Source of the DNA: an uncultured Spirochaetota bacterium
Lineage (GTDB): Bacteria > Spirochaetota > Brachyspiria > Brachyspirales > Brachyspiraceae
Assembly: GCA_944390575.1 (NCBI GenBank)
Contig: CALXQJ010000005.1
Span: 33,249 to 97,248 of the forward strand
Direction of reading: 5' to 3'
DNA length: 64,000 nucleotides
Shown here piece by piece: positions 27,503 through 37,177 of the stretch. The notes under the pieces were generated by a model. The model worked only from the letters and a program-made list of their open reading frames with translations. It was not told where the DNA came from and ran no database searches. Every line of letters begins with the position of its first letter. Positions within the stretch are counted from its first letter, which is position 1. The position numbers were made by a program, and so were the translations under genes.

Positions 27503-28795
27503 ATGATTAAGAGATATACAAGAAAATGTATGGAGCATCTTTGGAATTTGGAAAATGAATTTCAAAAAATGCTTGATGTTGAGATAGCCACTTGTGAAGT
27601 TATGTGTGAGCTTGGTGAGATACCAAAAGATGTTTTAAATAATATAAAGGAGAAAGCAAGTTTTACAGTAGAGCGTATTCAAGAGATAGAAAAAGATACC
27701 AATCATGATATTATAGCATTTGTATCTACTGTACAAGAAAATGTTGGAGAGGGTGGCGAGTATATACATAAAGGGCTTACTTCATCCGATGTAAAAGACA
27801 CTGCATTAGCATTATTAATGCGAGAGTCTGCGGATATTATATTAGAAGAATTAAAAAAGCTATCTGTTGTATTATTGAAGAAAGCTAAAGAGTATAAATA
27901 TACACCTTGTATAGGTAGAACTCACGGTATACATGCCGAGCCTATGACTTTTGGGCTTAAATTTATTTTATGGTATGAAGATACTTTAAGAAATATAGAG
28001 AGAATAGAAAAAGCAAGAAAAATAGTATCTGTTGGGAAACTTTCTGGAGCAGTAGGTACATATAGTAATATTAACCCTCAAGTAGAAGAACTTGTTATGC
28101 AAAAATTAGGGCTTGATTTTGATAAGGTATCTACACAAATTATTCAAAGAGATAGACATGCAGAATATTTAACTTCTCTTGCAATAGTAGCAAGCTCATT
28201 AGAAAAAATAGCTACAGAGATACGTGCTTTACAAAGAACAGAGATAAGAGAGTGTGAAGAATATTTTTCAAAAAAACAAAAAGGTTCTTCTGCTATGCCT
28301 CATAAGAGAAACCCTATTACTTGTGAGAGAATATCTGGCTTGGCACGTATAGTTCGTGGTAATGCTCTTGCTTCTTTAGAGAATATTGCTCTTTGGCACG
28401 AGAGGGATATTAGTCATTCTTCTGTTGAGAGAGTTATACTACCTGATTCTACTATTATTGTTGATTATTGTACTAATAAGCTTACTGAGTTAATAGATAA
28501 TTTATTAGTTTATCCTGATAATATGATTAAAAATATAGACAATACTGGTGGATTAATTTTTAGTCAGAGAATATTAATTAGTTTAGTAAATAGGAATGTA
28601 CCTCGAGATGATGCTTATATTTGGGTTCAGAGAAATGCTATGAAGAAATGGATTAACAATGAGGATTTTAGAGATAATATTAAAAAGGATGAAGATATAA
28701 GAAAGTATTTAGATGAAAAAGAGATAGAAGATTGTTTTAATTATGATTATTATTTAAGACATATTGATTTTATAATGAATAGATTTAATATTTGA
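27503..28795 (+). CDS. purB: Adenylosuccinate lyase
   Basis: Cleaves SAICAR and adenylosuccinate in purine synthesis. The 430-residue protein contains the superfamily signature SSAMPHKRNP, the TSSDVKDTA segment and GRTHGIHAEP with the catalytic histidine. The start at ATG 27503 follows a GGA seven bases upstream. The next gene begins at 28819 with its own GGAGGT site, so the two may be cotranscribed. Confidence 0.95.
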   Translation: MIKRYTRKCMEHLWNLENEFQKMLDVEIATCEVMCELGEIPKDVLNNIKEKASFTVERIQEIEKDTNHDIIAFVSTVQENVGEGGEYIHKGLTSSDVKDTALALLMRESADIILEELKKLSVVLLKKAKEYKYTPCIGRTHGIHAEPMTFGLKFILWYEDTLRNIERIEKARKIVSVGKLSGAVGTYSNINPQVEELVMQKLGLDFDKVSTQIIQRDRHAEYLTSLAIVASSLEKIATEIRALQRTEIRECEEYFSKKQKGSSAMPHKRNPITCERISGLARIVRGNALASLENIALWHERDISHSSVERVILPDSTIIVDYCTNKLTELIDNLLVYPDNMIKNIDNTGGLIFSQRILISLVNRNVPRDDAYIWVQRNAMKKWINNEDFRDNIKKDEDIRKYLDEKEIEDCFNYDYYLRHIDFIMNRFNI

Positions 28796-28818
28796 TAATT
28801 GCTATTGGAGGTTGTAAG

Positions 28819-30261
28819 TTGAGATACTTTTTATCTTTGTTATTTATTATAAGTTTTATGCTTTATGGTGAAGATACTAATACATTAATAGAGTCTACAA
28901 ATATTCAATATACTACTACTAACGATATAGTGAATAATTCTACAAATGATACAAATACTTTTATAACAAATGATTTAGTCATTGTTGATAATACTTTGTA
29001 TATAAACTTAGAAGATGCTTTAAGACTTGCTTTAGAAAATGATAAGCAATTAAAACAAGCAGAGTATGATGTTAGAATAGCTCAAGCACAGAAAGATGGT
29101 ACATTTTCTGATATATTTTTACCACAGCTTAGTATTAGTGGAGGAGTAAACTTAAAAGAGCCTACAGAGTATCAAGGTACGGGAATAGACTCTAGTATTG
29201 ATAATTATTCTGCTACGGCTACTCTTTCTAAGCAATTATTTTCTGGTTTTAGAAATTTAAACTTAGATAAAGCACAAGCATTAAATCTACAAATGAAAAA
29301 AGATACATATTATGATATGAAAAAAAATGTAGATATTAATACAATGCTTAGTTTTTATAATACCTTTATAGCTAAAGAAAATTATAATGTATATAGACAG
29401 TCTCAAAGAAATTATAGTAATAGAATGAACTATACATATATTCAATATAGAAATGGTCAAGTATCAGAATATGATTATTTAACATCAAAAGTTCAATATG
29501 AAAATACTAAGCCTCAATTGATAAAGTTAAGTAACCAGTACCAAACATTAAAATTAACTTTTTTACGACAAATAGGGGTAACAAATCTACCTTATGATGT
29601 TGAGATAGTAGGTAATATTTTGGATGCTACAAATATTACATTACCTCCAAATCTTTCAGAAGATGATTTAATTACTATTATAATGCGTAATAATATAGAT
29701 ATAAAAAATATGGCAAGCAATTTAGAAATGTTAGAGTATAATAGAAGAGTTGCTTCTAGCTATTTATGGCCTACTATTACCGGTAGTGCTAATGTTGGTA
29801 TATCTACAGTAGATAAAGTTACTTCTACAGGTTTAAATACTTATAAGAAAGAGAGAGATTCCGACTTTACTTGGGGAGTAAGTTTTACTCTTAATTATTC
29901 TCTAGATTCTCTTCTTCCATTTTCATCTACAGCAAAAAAAGCAGAAGAAGCAGAACTTAATATAAAAAAATTAGAAGTAAGTTATGATGAGCTTAGGGAT
30001 AATATAGAAGTTAATAGCAGAGATTTGATATCACTTGCAAATTCTCAAGCCCTAACCTTAGATTCACAAGCAGAAAATGCAAAAACAGCAGCATACGCAC
30101 TTCAAATGGCAGAACGTCAATATAGAGGTGGTAGTATATCTCAACTTGAAGTTCAAGATGCAGAGATTAATTATTTAAATGCTCAATTATCATATTTACA
30201 AGCTATTTATGATTATTTCTCAAGCACACTTCAAGTATTAAAACTTTTAAGTATTCAGTAA
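28819..30261 (+). CDS. TolC-family outer-membrane efflux protein
   Basis: Outer-membrane channel of a tripartite efflux pump. About 480 residues with a signal peptide and two long helical OEP-type repeats (LEDALRLALENDKQLKQAEYD near the start, LEVQDAEINYLNAQLSYLQA near the end). I choose the TTG at 28819, because a full GGAGGT lies at 28807-28812, six bases upstream, and the result is a clean signal peptide; the longer frame from 28792 overlaps purB. It is followed within 20 bases by the membrane-fusion and RND genes. Confidence 0.9.
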   Translation: MRYFLSLLFIISFMLYGEDTNTLIESTNIQYTTTNDIVNNSTNDTNTFITNDLVIVDNTLYINLEDALRLALENDKQLKQAEYDVRIAQAQKDGTFSDIFLPQLSISGGVNLKEPTEYQGTGIDSSIDNYSATATLSKQLFSGFRNLNLDKAQALNLQMKKDTYYDMKKNVDINTMLSFYNTFIAKENYNVYRQSQRNYSNRMNYTYIQYRNGQVSEYDYLTSKVQYENTKPQLIKLSNQYQTLKLTFLRQIGVTNLPYDVEIVGNILDATNITLPPNLSEDDLITIIMRNNIDIKNMASNLEMLEYNRRVASSYLWPTITGSANVGISTVDKVTSTGLNTYKKERDSDFTWGVSFTLNYSLDSLLPFSSTAKKAEEAELNIKKLEVSYDELRDNIEVNSRDLISLANSQALTLDSQAENAKTAAYALQMAERQYRGGSISQLEVQDAEINYLNAQLSYLQAIYDYFSSTLQVLKLLSIQ

Positions 30262-30280
30262 ATATAGGAGATTATAAATT

Positions 30281-31483
30281 ATGTACTCAATAAGAAAACA
30301 AAATACTTATATAATTATTTTATTGGTATTATGTATGATATTTCTTTCTTGTAAGAAAAATAAAAAATCTGCGTCAAGAAGAGAAAGTGCTATAAGTGTA
30401 TTAGTGGCATCCCCTATAAAGCAGTCTTTGGATGAATACTTAAACTTATCTGCAGAGATAAAGGCTACTAGGGAGGTAGAGGTTTCTGCTGATGTTTCTG
30501 GTAGAGTTGCTAATATTTTAAGATATGAGGGTAGTTTTGTAGGAAGAGGAGAGACTATTGCATTAATAGATAGATTTGTTATAGGAGCTAATTATTCTTA
30601 TGCTCCAGCAAGAAGCTCTATAGCAGGATATGTTACAAAAACTTATGTTCCTGTTGGTGCTTCTGTTTCTGCTAGCACTCCTATTGCAAATGTTGCTGAT
30701 ATTCGTGAGCTTGAAGTTGAGATACAAGTTCCTGAGAGATCTGTAGCTGATATAAAGCTTGGTCAGAAAGTATATGTTAATATACCTTCATCAGATAAGG
30801 TTATAGAGGCTATTATTACAAAAAAAGATTTTGCTATTAATCCACAAACTCGTACTCTTACTGTAAAGGCATTAATAGATAATAGAGAGCAAATACTATT
30901 GCCAGGTATGTTCTCTGATACTTCTATTTTATTAAACTCAGCTACAAATAATATAATAGTTCCAAATAGTGCTATTTTTATGGATGATTTGGGTAGAAGC
31001 TATATTTATGTAGTTGAAGATAAGGTACCTAATAATAAAGTTGATGGAGTAGATGTTAATGCTAGTAAGGAGTATAGAGTTTATCAGAGAGAAATAGATG
31101 TATTATTTACTTATAAAGATAAAGTTGCAATAAGAAGTGGAATAGAGGAAGGAGAAGAAGTTGTTATGTTTGGACGAGAGTTTTTGAAAGATGGTTCTCT
31201 TATCAATAGAATAGAAAATGATCCTTCTATTTTAGAGTTTGTAACTCCACAAACTAATAATGTAGAAGATAATATTATAAACTTAGGAAAAACATCTTCT
31301 TCTGCTAAGAGTAATGAAGGTAGCAAAAGTAGTGCAAAAAATACTACATCATCGTCAAGTGTAAAACAAGAAAATAAAAGTATAGAAAAATCCACTACTA
31401 TACAAACAACAAATACTACACAGTCTACAAATAATACTACTACAGAAGATACAGATTTGTATACAGTTGGCGGTGGAAATTAA
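30281..31483 (+). CDS. RND efflux membrane-fusion protein (lipoprotein)
   Basis: The periplasmic adaptor of the pump, 400 residues. A lipoprotein signal ends at FLSC. The body has the usual lipoyl-type halves (AEIKATREVEVSADVSGRV and RSSIAGYVTKTYVPVGASV) and a beta-barrel domain (VNIPSSDKVIEAIITKKDFAINPQTRT). The last ~80 residues are Ser/Thr/Asn/Lys-rich and probably disordered. AGGAG sits ahead of the ATG. Identity is secure; substrates are unknown. Confidence 0.9.
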   Translation: MYSIRKQNTYIIILLVLCMIFLSCKKNKKSASRRESAISVLVASPIKQSLDEYLNLSAEIKATREVEVSADVSGRVANILRYEGSFVGRGETIALIDRFVIGANYSYAPARSSIAGYVTKTYVPVGASVSASTPIANVADIRELEVEIQVPERSVADIKLGQKVYVNIPSSDKVIEAIITKKDFAINPQTRTLTVKALIDNREQILLPGMFSDTSILLNSATNNIIVPNSAIFMDDLGRSYIYVVEDKVPNNKVDGVDVNASKEYRVYQREIDVLFTYKDKVAIRSGIEEGEEVVMFGREFLKDGSLINRIENDPSILEFVTPQTNNVEDNIINLGKTSSSAKSNEGSKSSAKNTTSSSSVKQENKSIEKSTTIQTTNTTQSTNNTTTEDTDLYTVGGGN

Positions 31484-31504
31484 AAAAATAATGTGGAGAA
31501 TTAA

Positions 31505-34500
31505 ATGAGAAGTTTTATAGAACTTATAGTAAAAAAGCCAGTATCTGTTTTTATGGGTATTGTAGCTGTTATCATTTTGGGGGTTGTTAGTTTATCGAGA
31601 CTTCCTGTTGATTTTTTACCTGATTTAGAATTACCATTTATTAGTATTCGTACTCAGTATGATAATGCTGGTCCTGAAGAGGTTGAGAAGTCGGTTACAC
31701 GTTTAATAGAATCTGCAGTTGCTTCTGTTAATAATATTAAACAAATTAAGTCTTCATCTAAAGAGGAGGAATCTACTGTATCTGTAGAGTTTAACTGGGG
31801 TAGCGATCTTGCTTCTGCTACTGCTGATATTCGTGAGGCTATAGATAGAGTTCGTAAAACTTTGCCTGATGATGCTGATAACCCTTCTATTTTTAAGTTT
31901 TCTACGGATAATATTCCTGTAATGGAAATTGCTTTTTTTGGTACTGATAATTTATCTGCTCTTTATAATTTGGTAGATAATCAGGTTATTAATAAGATAG
32001 AGCAGGTTGGTGGTGTTGCTCGTGCTGAGATTCGTGGTGGATTAAAAACTCAAATAAAAGTAGATATAGATTTAAATAGACTTCAGGCTTATGGTCTTGA
32101 TATTAACTCTATAGTAAATACACTTGCAAATGAAAATCAGAACTTAGCAGGTGGACAAACTTATGAGGGAGTTTATAAATATACATTAAGAACTACTGGA
32201 GAGTTTAAAACTATTCAAGATATTGGAAATGTTGTTGTGGCATTAAAAGACAATAGTACGCCTATTAGACTTAATGAAATAGCAACTATATATGAAGGTT
32301 ATGATGAGGATGTTGATATTATTAAAGTAAATGGTACGCCTTCTGTTTCTATTTCTATTAATAAGGAGTCGGGTGCTAATACTGTATCTGTATCGGATGC
32401 TATTTACAAACAGCTTGAAAACCTTAATTTACCTACTGGTATTAAGTATGAGGTTTTATTTAATACGGCTGATGATGTAAAAAATGCTATTAATGGTGTA
32501 TTAGATACGGCTTGGCAGGGTGGTATATTTGCTATTATTATACTTATGCTTTATTTATGGAATTTAAGAACTGTTTCTATTATTGCTATTTCTATTCCTA
32601 TGTCTATTATTGTGACATTTACTCTTATGTATTTCTTTAAAACTACTTTGAATATTATATCATTATCTGGTCTTGTACTTGGTATAGGTATGATGGTTGA
32701 TAACTCTATTGTAGTTCTTGAGAATATTTATTATTATAGAAATAATGGATATGGAAAGTATTCTTCTGCTATAAATGGTACTTCTACTGTTGCTCTTGCA
32801 ATTTCTGCTTCTACACTTACTACTATTGCTGTATTTTTACCTTTTCTTTATGTAGAAGGTCAAACAGGACAGATGTTTAGAGATTTATGTATTACTGTAA
32901 CGGTTTCTATGATTGCTTCTCTTGCTGTTGCTCTTACAATAGTTCCTATGCTTGGTGCTAGACTTATTACTACTAAGAAGAATAAGATATTAGAAAAATA
33001 TGAGAAGTTTTTTGATAAGTATTTTCACTCTAAGGTATCTTCTTTGTATGAGAAAGTTCTTTCATACTCTGTACATAATAAAAAAAGAGTATTAATACCT
33101 GTTATATCATTTATTACTGCTATTATTGTTCTTCTTACTATGTTTATAGGTAAAGAGGGGTTTCCTAATGCTGATGAGGGACAATTTAGAGCTAATATTC
33201 AGATGCCTGTTGGTACTCGTATAGAGCAGACTTCTTCTTTTCTTGATAGGATGCGTGTTGATATTGAAGAAATTTTGGGTGCAGATTTAAGTAGAATACA
33301 AACTCGTGTACGCTATGGATCTGATGCTAATAAAGGAGAAGTTAGGGTAAAGCTTAGAGATAAAGTTGATGGTAGAAAAATTGATACAGAAGAATATATA
33401 GATATGGTTAGAAGTAAATTATCTAGTTATCCTGCTAAGATTAATGTTAATATAGTTAATAATACTATGGGTGGCGGTCAAGGTGGCGGTAGTTCTAGTG
33501 ACATTGATATAGATGTTATAGGTGAAGATTTGGATAGAGCTCAAGATTTGGCTAATAAAATAGTTGTTGCTCTTGCTGAAGTTGAGGGATTAAGAGATAT
33601 TCGCTTAGGTCAAGATGATGCAAATCCTGAACTTAATGTTACAATTAATAGGGATTTGGCTTCTAAGATGGGGCTTAATATATATACTATTGCAAACTCT
33701 ATTAAAACTTCTTTTGGTGGTACTGTTGCTACGAGAATGACTCCTGAAGGCTCTGCTGTTACTGATATTGATGTTTTGGTTCAATTAAAAGAAAAAGATA
33801 GAGTTAATATAGATGATTTACAGAGAATGCTTATTCAAACTTCTGCTGGAGCTGTTCCATTATCTGCTGTTGCAAAGATAGAGAAAACTTTTGGACCTAC
33901 TAAAATTGAGAGAAAAGATAATAATAGGGTTACTACTATAAAAGCATCTGGTTATGGTAGGGCTATGAATGAGATAATAGCTGATGTTCAATATGTTATT
34001 AACTCTAAAGTATTTGTACCACCTGGAAATACTGTTGTTCTTACAGGTTCTTATGAAGATATGCAGGAGGCTTTTGCTCAACTTTTACAGGCTTTATTTT
34101 TGGCTCTTGTACTTGTATATGCTATTATGGCTTCTCAATTTGAATCTTATATAGCACCTTTTGTTATTGCACTTGCTATACCTTTTGGTTTTGCTGGGTC
34201 TTTGGTTTTACTTTTTATTACTGGTCAGACTTTGAGTGTTTATAGTGGTATTGGTGTTATTGTGCTTATTGGTATTGTTGTTAATAATGGTATTGTACTT
34301 ATTGACTATATGAATCAATTAATGCATGAAAAAAAGGTAGGAGGTGATGAGGCGGCATTAATAGCAGGTCCACGTCGTTTAAGACCTGTACTTATGACTT
34401 CTCTTACTACTATACTTGGACTTATTCCTATGGCTATAAGTAATTCTTCTGGTAATGAGCTTTATAAGCCTCTTTCTCTTGCTGTACTTGGGGGGCTTAC

Positions 34501-34648
34501 TATTTCTACTATTTTTACTCTTGTTATAGTACCTACTGTATATGCAGCTATTAGAAATAAGATACCTATTAAAGATTATGATGCTAAAGATAATGAAAGT
34601 ATAGAAACTACTACTAATGATATGGAAGCTGATTTAACTGTACAATAA
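31505..34648 (+). CDS. RND-family multidrug efflux transporter
   Basis: Inner-membrane proton-driven pump, 1,047 residues, with the AcrB-type layout of twelve membrane helices and two large periplasmic loops. The helix-4 proton-relay motif reads GMMVDNSIVVLENI, with one aspartate and an asparagine where AcrB has two aspartates; that form is common outside proteobacteria. Helix 10 reads IGIVVNNGIVLIDYMN. The second loop contains a Gly-rich spacer (MGGGQGGGSSSD). It completes the TolC/adaptor/pump operon and is followed by a hairpin terminator. Confidence 0.93.
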   Translation: MRSFIELIVKKPVSVFMGIVAVIILGVVSLSRLPVDFLPDLELPFISIRTQYDNAGPEEVEKSVTRLIESAVASVNNIKQIKSSSKEEESTVSVEFNWGSDLASATADIREAIDRVRKTLPDDADNPSIFKFSTDNIPVMEIAFFGTDNLSALYNLVDNQVINKIEQVGGVARAEIRGGLKTQIKVDIDLNRLQAYGLDINSIVNTLANENQNLAGGQTYEGVYKYTLRTTGEFKTIQDIGNVVVALKDNSTPIRLNEIATIYEGYDEDVDIIKVNGTPSVSISINKESGANTVSVSDAIYKQLENLNLPTGIKYEVLFNTADDVKNAINGVLDTAWQGGIFAIIILMLYLWNLRTVSIIAISIPMSIIVTFTLMYFFKTTLNIISLSGLVLGIGMMVDNSIVVLENIYYYRNNGYGKYSSAINGTSTVALAISASTLTTIAVFLPFLYVEGQTGQMFRDLCITVTVSMIASLAVALTIVPMLGARLITTKKNKILEKYEKFFDKYFHSKVSSLYEKVLSYSVHNKKRVLIPVISFITAIIVLLTMFIGKEGFPNADEGQFRANIQMPVGTRIEQTSSFLDRMRVDIEEILGADLSRIQTRVRYGSDANKGEVRVKLRDKVDGRKIDTEEYIDMVRSKLSSYPAKINVNIVNNTMGGGQGGGSSSDIDIDVIGEDLDRAQDLANKIVVALAEVEGLRDIRLGQDDANPELNVTINRDLASKMGLNIYTIANSIKTSFGGTVATRMTPEGSAVTDIDVLVQLKEKDRVNIDDLQRMLIQTSAGAVPLSAVAKIEKTFGPTKIERKDNNRVTTIKASGYGRAMNEIIADVQYVINSKVFVPPGNTVVLTGSYEDMQEAFAQLLQALFLALVLVYAIMASQFESYIAPFVIALAIPFGFAGSLVLLFITGQTLSVYSGIGVIVLIGIVVNNGIVLIDYMNQLMHEKKVGGDEAALIAGPRRLRPVLMTSLTTILGLIPMAISNSSGNELYKPLSLAVLGGLTISTIFTLVIVPTVYAAIRNKIPIKDYDAKDNESIETTTNDMEADLTVQ

Positions 34649-34660
34649 ATTTTTATATAT

Positions 34661-34705
34661 AATAATGTATTTGGCCTGTTATCCATAATAGGCTAATACA
34701 TTATT
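34661..34705 (+). terminator. Long hairpin terminator after the efflux operon
   Basis: Arms at 34661-34682 and 34685-34705 pair along about 21 positions with one bulged base and two G-U pairs, around a two-base turn. A TTATTTTATAT stretch follows. The stem is unusually long for a terminator. Confidence 0.75.
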
Positions 34706-34765
34706 GTTATTTTATATAGTTTATAGTATAGTATTTCTCATAAATTTATATACATAAATCATCGT

Positions 34766-35425
34766 ATGAAATTCAAATCTTTTAGAGAAGAAATATATTA
34801 TAAATACTTACTTGCAGTACTATCGAATTCTAAAAAGTATGATAAGCTTGAAGATCTTCTAAAGTCTAAAAGAAAATTATTAAAAATAGAAGATTATAGA
34901 GATATGGTGCTTAGACAAGAAGCTCAAACAGCTTTACTTAAAAATATTAAAGCATTCTTTATAAAAAAAATAGATTTTTATAGCTATATATCAAGAACAT
35001 TTTTACTTAATATATTTATCTATATTGTATCAATAACTTCAAGTATTATTATTTGTTATAATAGCATTTTTTATTTTAATTATAATTATGATAATATATC
35101 TACTAATGCAATTCTTATTTCTAAAATATTTTATGCTTTAATTCGTATATTGGCATATTTTTTTGATACTACTAATTATTATCCAGTGTTGCTTCAAGTT
35201 TCTATTATTATTTTATTTATAGATTATTTAGTTTTATTTTTATTTTTGATGATTTATATACCTACTTTTATTATGCTTATACTATATGGGGCTATAAAAA
35301 ATATTAGGCTTTTTGTGTCTATACTAACAATTATTATAGGCTTATCTATAATTTCTTATATTATTTATATATATTCATTATATGATAATATTCTTTTTTT
35401 TATTAAAAGTTTTTTGCACACTTAG
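34766..35425 (+). CDS. Membrane protein, function unknown
   Basis: A 219-residue protein. The first ~65 residues are charged and helical and lie in the cytoplasm; the rest holds about three or four strongly hydrophobic membrane segments rich in Ile, Tyr and Phe. No motif is recognised. The extreme Ile/Tyr/Asn bias resembles the minus-strand genes next to it. Its stop overlaps the convergent stop of the nucleotidyltransferase gene. Confidence 0.7.
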   Translation: MKFKSFREEIYYKYLLAVLSNSKKYDKLEDLLKSKRKLLKIEDYRDMVLRQEAQTALLKNIKAFFIKKIDFYSYISRTFLLNIFIYIVSITSSIIICYNSIFYFNYNYDNISTNAILISKIFYALIRILAYFFDTTNYYPVLLQVSIIILFIDYLVLFLFLMIYIPTFIMLILYGAIKNIRLFVSILTIIIGLSIISYIIYIYSLYDNILFFIKSFLHT

Positions 35426-35724
35426 TTTAATGAATATATTATTTTTCCGTGTTTATCTATTTCTTCTTTTAGATTTTGATTTTCTATTCTGTTATAGTCT
35501 ATACAGTCGAATTTTAATAGAGTAGGTATATTATTTTCTAATTCTTCTTTTATTAATTCTGTAAATAAAATATCAAAATTGCCAACTATTGCTAAATCTA
35601 TATCTGAGTATTTTTTTGATGTGTTTTTTACTCTTGAACCAAAGAGAATAACTTTTTTTATATTTGAGTATTTTTCAAAAGTTCTGATTATACTTTTTAG
35701 TATATTATCATCTATATTATACAT
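35422..35724 (-). CDS. MNT-type minimal nucleotidyltransferase (antitoxin-like)
   Basis: A 100-residue minimal nucleotidyltransferase. The active-site pattern GSx10DxD is intact (GSRV..., then SDIDLAIVG). Such proteins pair with HEPN-type partners. In characterised MNT/HEPN systems the MNT protein neutralises the HEPN ribonuclease by adding AMP groups. Its ATG overlaps the end of the partner gene by eight bases, so they are translationally coupled. Confidence 0.88.
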   Translation of the reverse strand: MYNIDDNILKSIIRTFEKYSNIKKVILFGSRVKNTSKKYSDIDLAIVGNFDILFTELIKEELENNIPTLLKFDCIDYNRIENQNLKEEIDKHGKIIYSLN

Positions 35725-36133
35725 TATTTATTTTCTCTAATAGGTATGTGTGTAGAGTTTCTAATTCTTTTAAGTATTCATTTTCTATTTTTTCTAAAAT
35801 AGCTTCAAATTTTTTTATATCGTATGTATGCGACAGTAGATTTCTACTTAACATCATATCTATATAAATATCTTGTCTATTTATTATTTTGCTACTATAT
35901 GCTTCTTTAAATATATTTCTTGGGGTTATATCTATATTATTAAGTAGACCACTATACTCTAAATAATCTTTTAATGTTTTCCACGCAAGTTCATATGTAT
36001 ATTCAAATCTTTGTATTACACCTTCTTTTTCTAATATAGATAAATCATTTATAGACTTGTTTTCAAATACACTTTTTAATAGATTATATGCCTTTTGAAA
36101 GTTATTAAATCTTTGCTTTAGTCTATCTATCAT
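35717..36133 (-). CDS. HI0074-family HEPN-like partner of the nucleotidyltransferase
   Basis: A 138-residue helical protein of the HI0074 / nucleotidyltransferase substrate-binding family. The conserved RFEYTYELAWKTLKDYL segment is near residues 43-60. It also contains RNLLSHTY near residue 100, which fits the Rx4HxY motif of HEPN ribonucleases. It overlaps the MNT gene downstream. A toxin-antitoxin role is plausible by family; HI0074 members have not all been shown to be toxic. Confidence 0.85.
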   Translation of the reverse strand: MIDRLKQRFNNFQKAYNLLKSVFENKSINDLSILEKEGVIQRFEYTYELAWKTLKDYLEYSGLLNNIDITPRNIFKEAYSSKIINRQDIYIDMMLSRNLLSHTYDIKKFEAILEKIENEYLKELETLHTYLLEKINNV

Positions 36134-36136
36134 ATT

Positions 36137-37177
36137 TTATTTAAATGATTTTATATATCTTTCTCTATATTTATATGTTAGGAATTTTTTATTGTATAAT
36201 TCTGCTAATCTTTTAATTTCTGTTTCATTCATACTTTCTGTGTCTATTGCATATATAAATGCATCTTCCTCATATCCTCTAAGCATAATATTAATATAAT
36301 TATTAAACTTATAAATTAAGAAAAACTTAAAGAATAAAATACTAATAGTAAGAACTACAGATATAACTATAGTATATATTAGTATAAACATATAATAAGG
36401 ATATGTGAATTTCTTACCACTTATCATAGCAAAAAATCCAGAACCTTGAATAATTGAAGTTTCAAATAATAGATGATTATTTTCGAATTTAGTCCAGTTT
36501 TCTGTTTTAAACTTTAATTCATTATCATAGTATAATAGTGCTATATTATGTATATTTGCAAAATTTTCATATTGATTACTATCATTTCCAGCTTCTTTAT
36601 AGAATGTAGTTTCAGCTTCATATATAATGTCTGATACCATATTTTTATAAGACTGAATAATATTATCATTAAACATCCAGTTTAGTATAGAGTATAAAAC
36701 TATAAATATAATAGCAAGTACAGTAGATATCATTACAATATAGTATGATGCTATTAGTGAGTAGAATGTATTTTTATTTTCTAATGTAAATAAATAAAAG
36801 AAATATATTATATGAGTTATATAAAAAATAAAAAGTATATGATATGTCCTTGTCAGTATATTTGCTACAATGTTTTCTCTTAGAAATATTCTATTTAGAG
36901 AGAAAAAATTAAAAGCATAAAAAAGCCCAAATATAGAAAGTATAAAAGGAATTATATATATAATTAAATAAAAAAACATTTCAAGCCTAGAGTATCTTTG
37001 TATTCTATAGAAAAATATACATACAAAGTAAAAAGAACATAAAAACTCTAAGAAAATTAATATTCTCATAAATATAGTATTAATATCTACAAGCATATAA
37101 GCTGCCATTAATATTATTATTACCGAAGATATAGCAGCTACTATAAAGTTTATATTGTATTTAGCTAATTTTTCCAC
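36137..37177 (-). CDS. Multi-pass membrane protein, function unknown
   Basis: A 346-residue protein with about seven hydrophobic segments, an extracytoplasmic loop of ~100 residues between the last two, and a short charged cytoplasmic C-terminus. The GTG start lies inside the last codons of the upstream gene, with GGAG about 13 bases before it, showing translational coupling. The loop between two helices resembles a small sensor domain, but no family is recognised. Three bases separate it from the HEPN-like gene downstream, so all four minus-strand genes form one unit. Confidence 0.7.
   Translation of the reverse strand: MEKLAKYNINFIVAAISSVIIILMAAYMLVDINTIFMRILIFLEFLCSFYFVCIFFYRIQRYSRLEMFFYLIIYIIPFILSIFGLFYAFNFFSLNRIFLRENIVANILTRTYHILFIFYITHIIYFFYLFTLENKNTFYSLIASYYIVMISTVLAIIFIVLYSILNWMFNDNIIQSYKNMVSDIIYEAETTFYKEAGNDSNQYENFANIHNIALLYYDNELKFKTENWTKFENNHLLFETSIIQGSGFFAMISGKKFTYPYYMFILIYTIVISVVLTISILFFKFFLIYKFNNYINIMLRGYEEDAFIYAIDTESMNETEIKRLAELYNKKFLTYKYRERYIKSFK

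Noticed and set aside
28792..28818. Longer start for the TolC-like gene
   Set aside because: It overlaps purB and the GGAGGT at 28807 fits the TTG at 28819.
34679..34687. Near-match to a DnaA box (TTATCCATA)
   Set aside because: It is the turn of the efflux-operon terminator hairpin.
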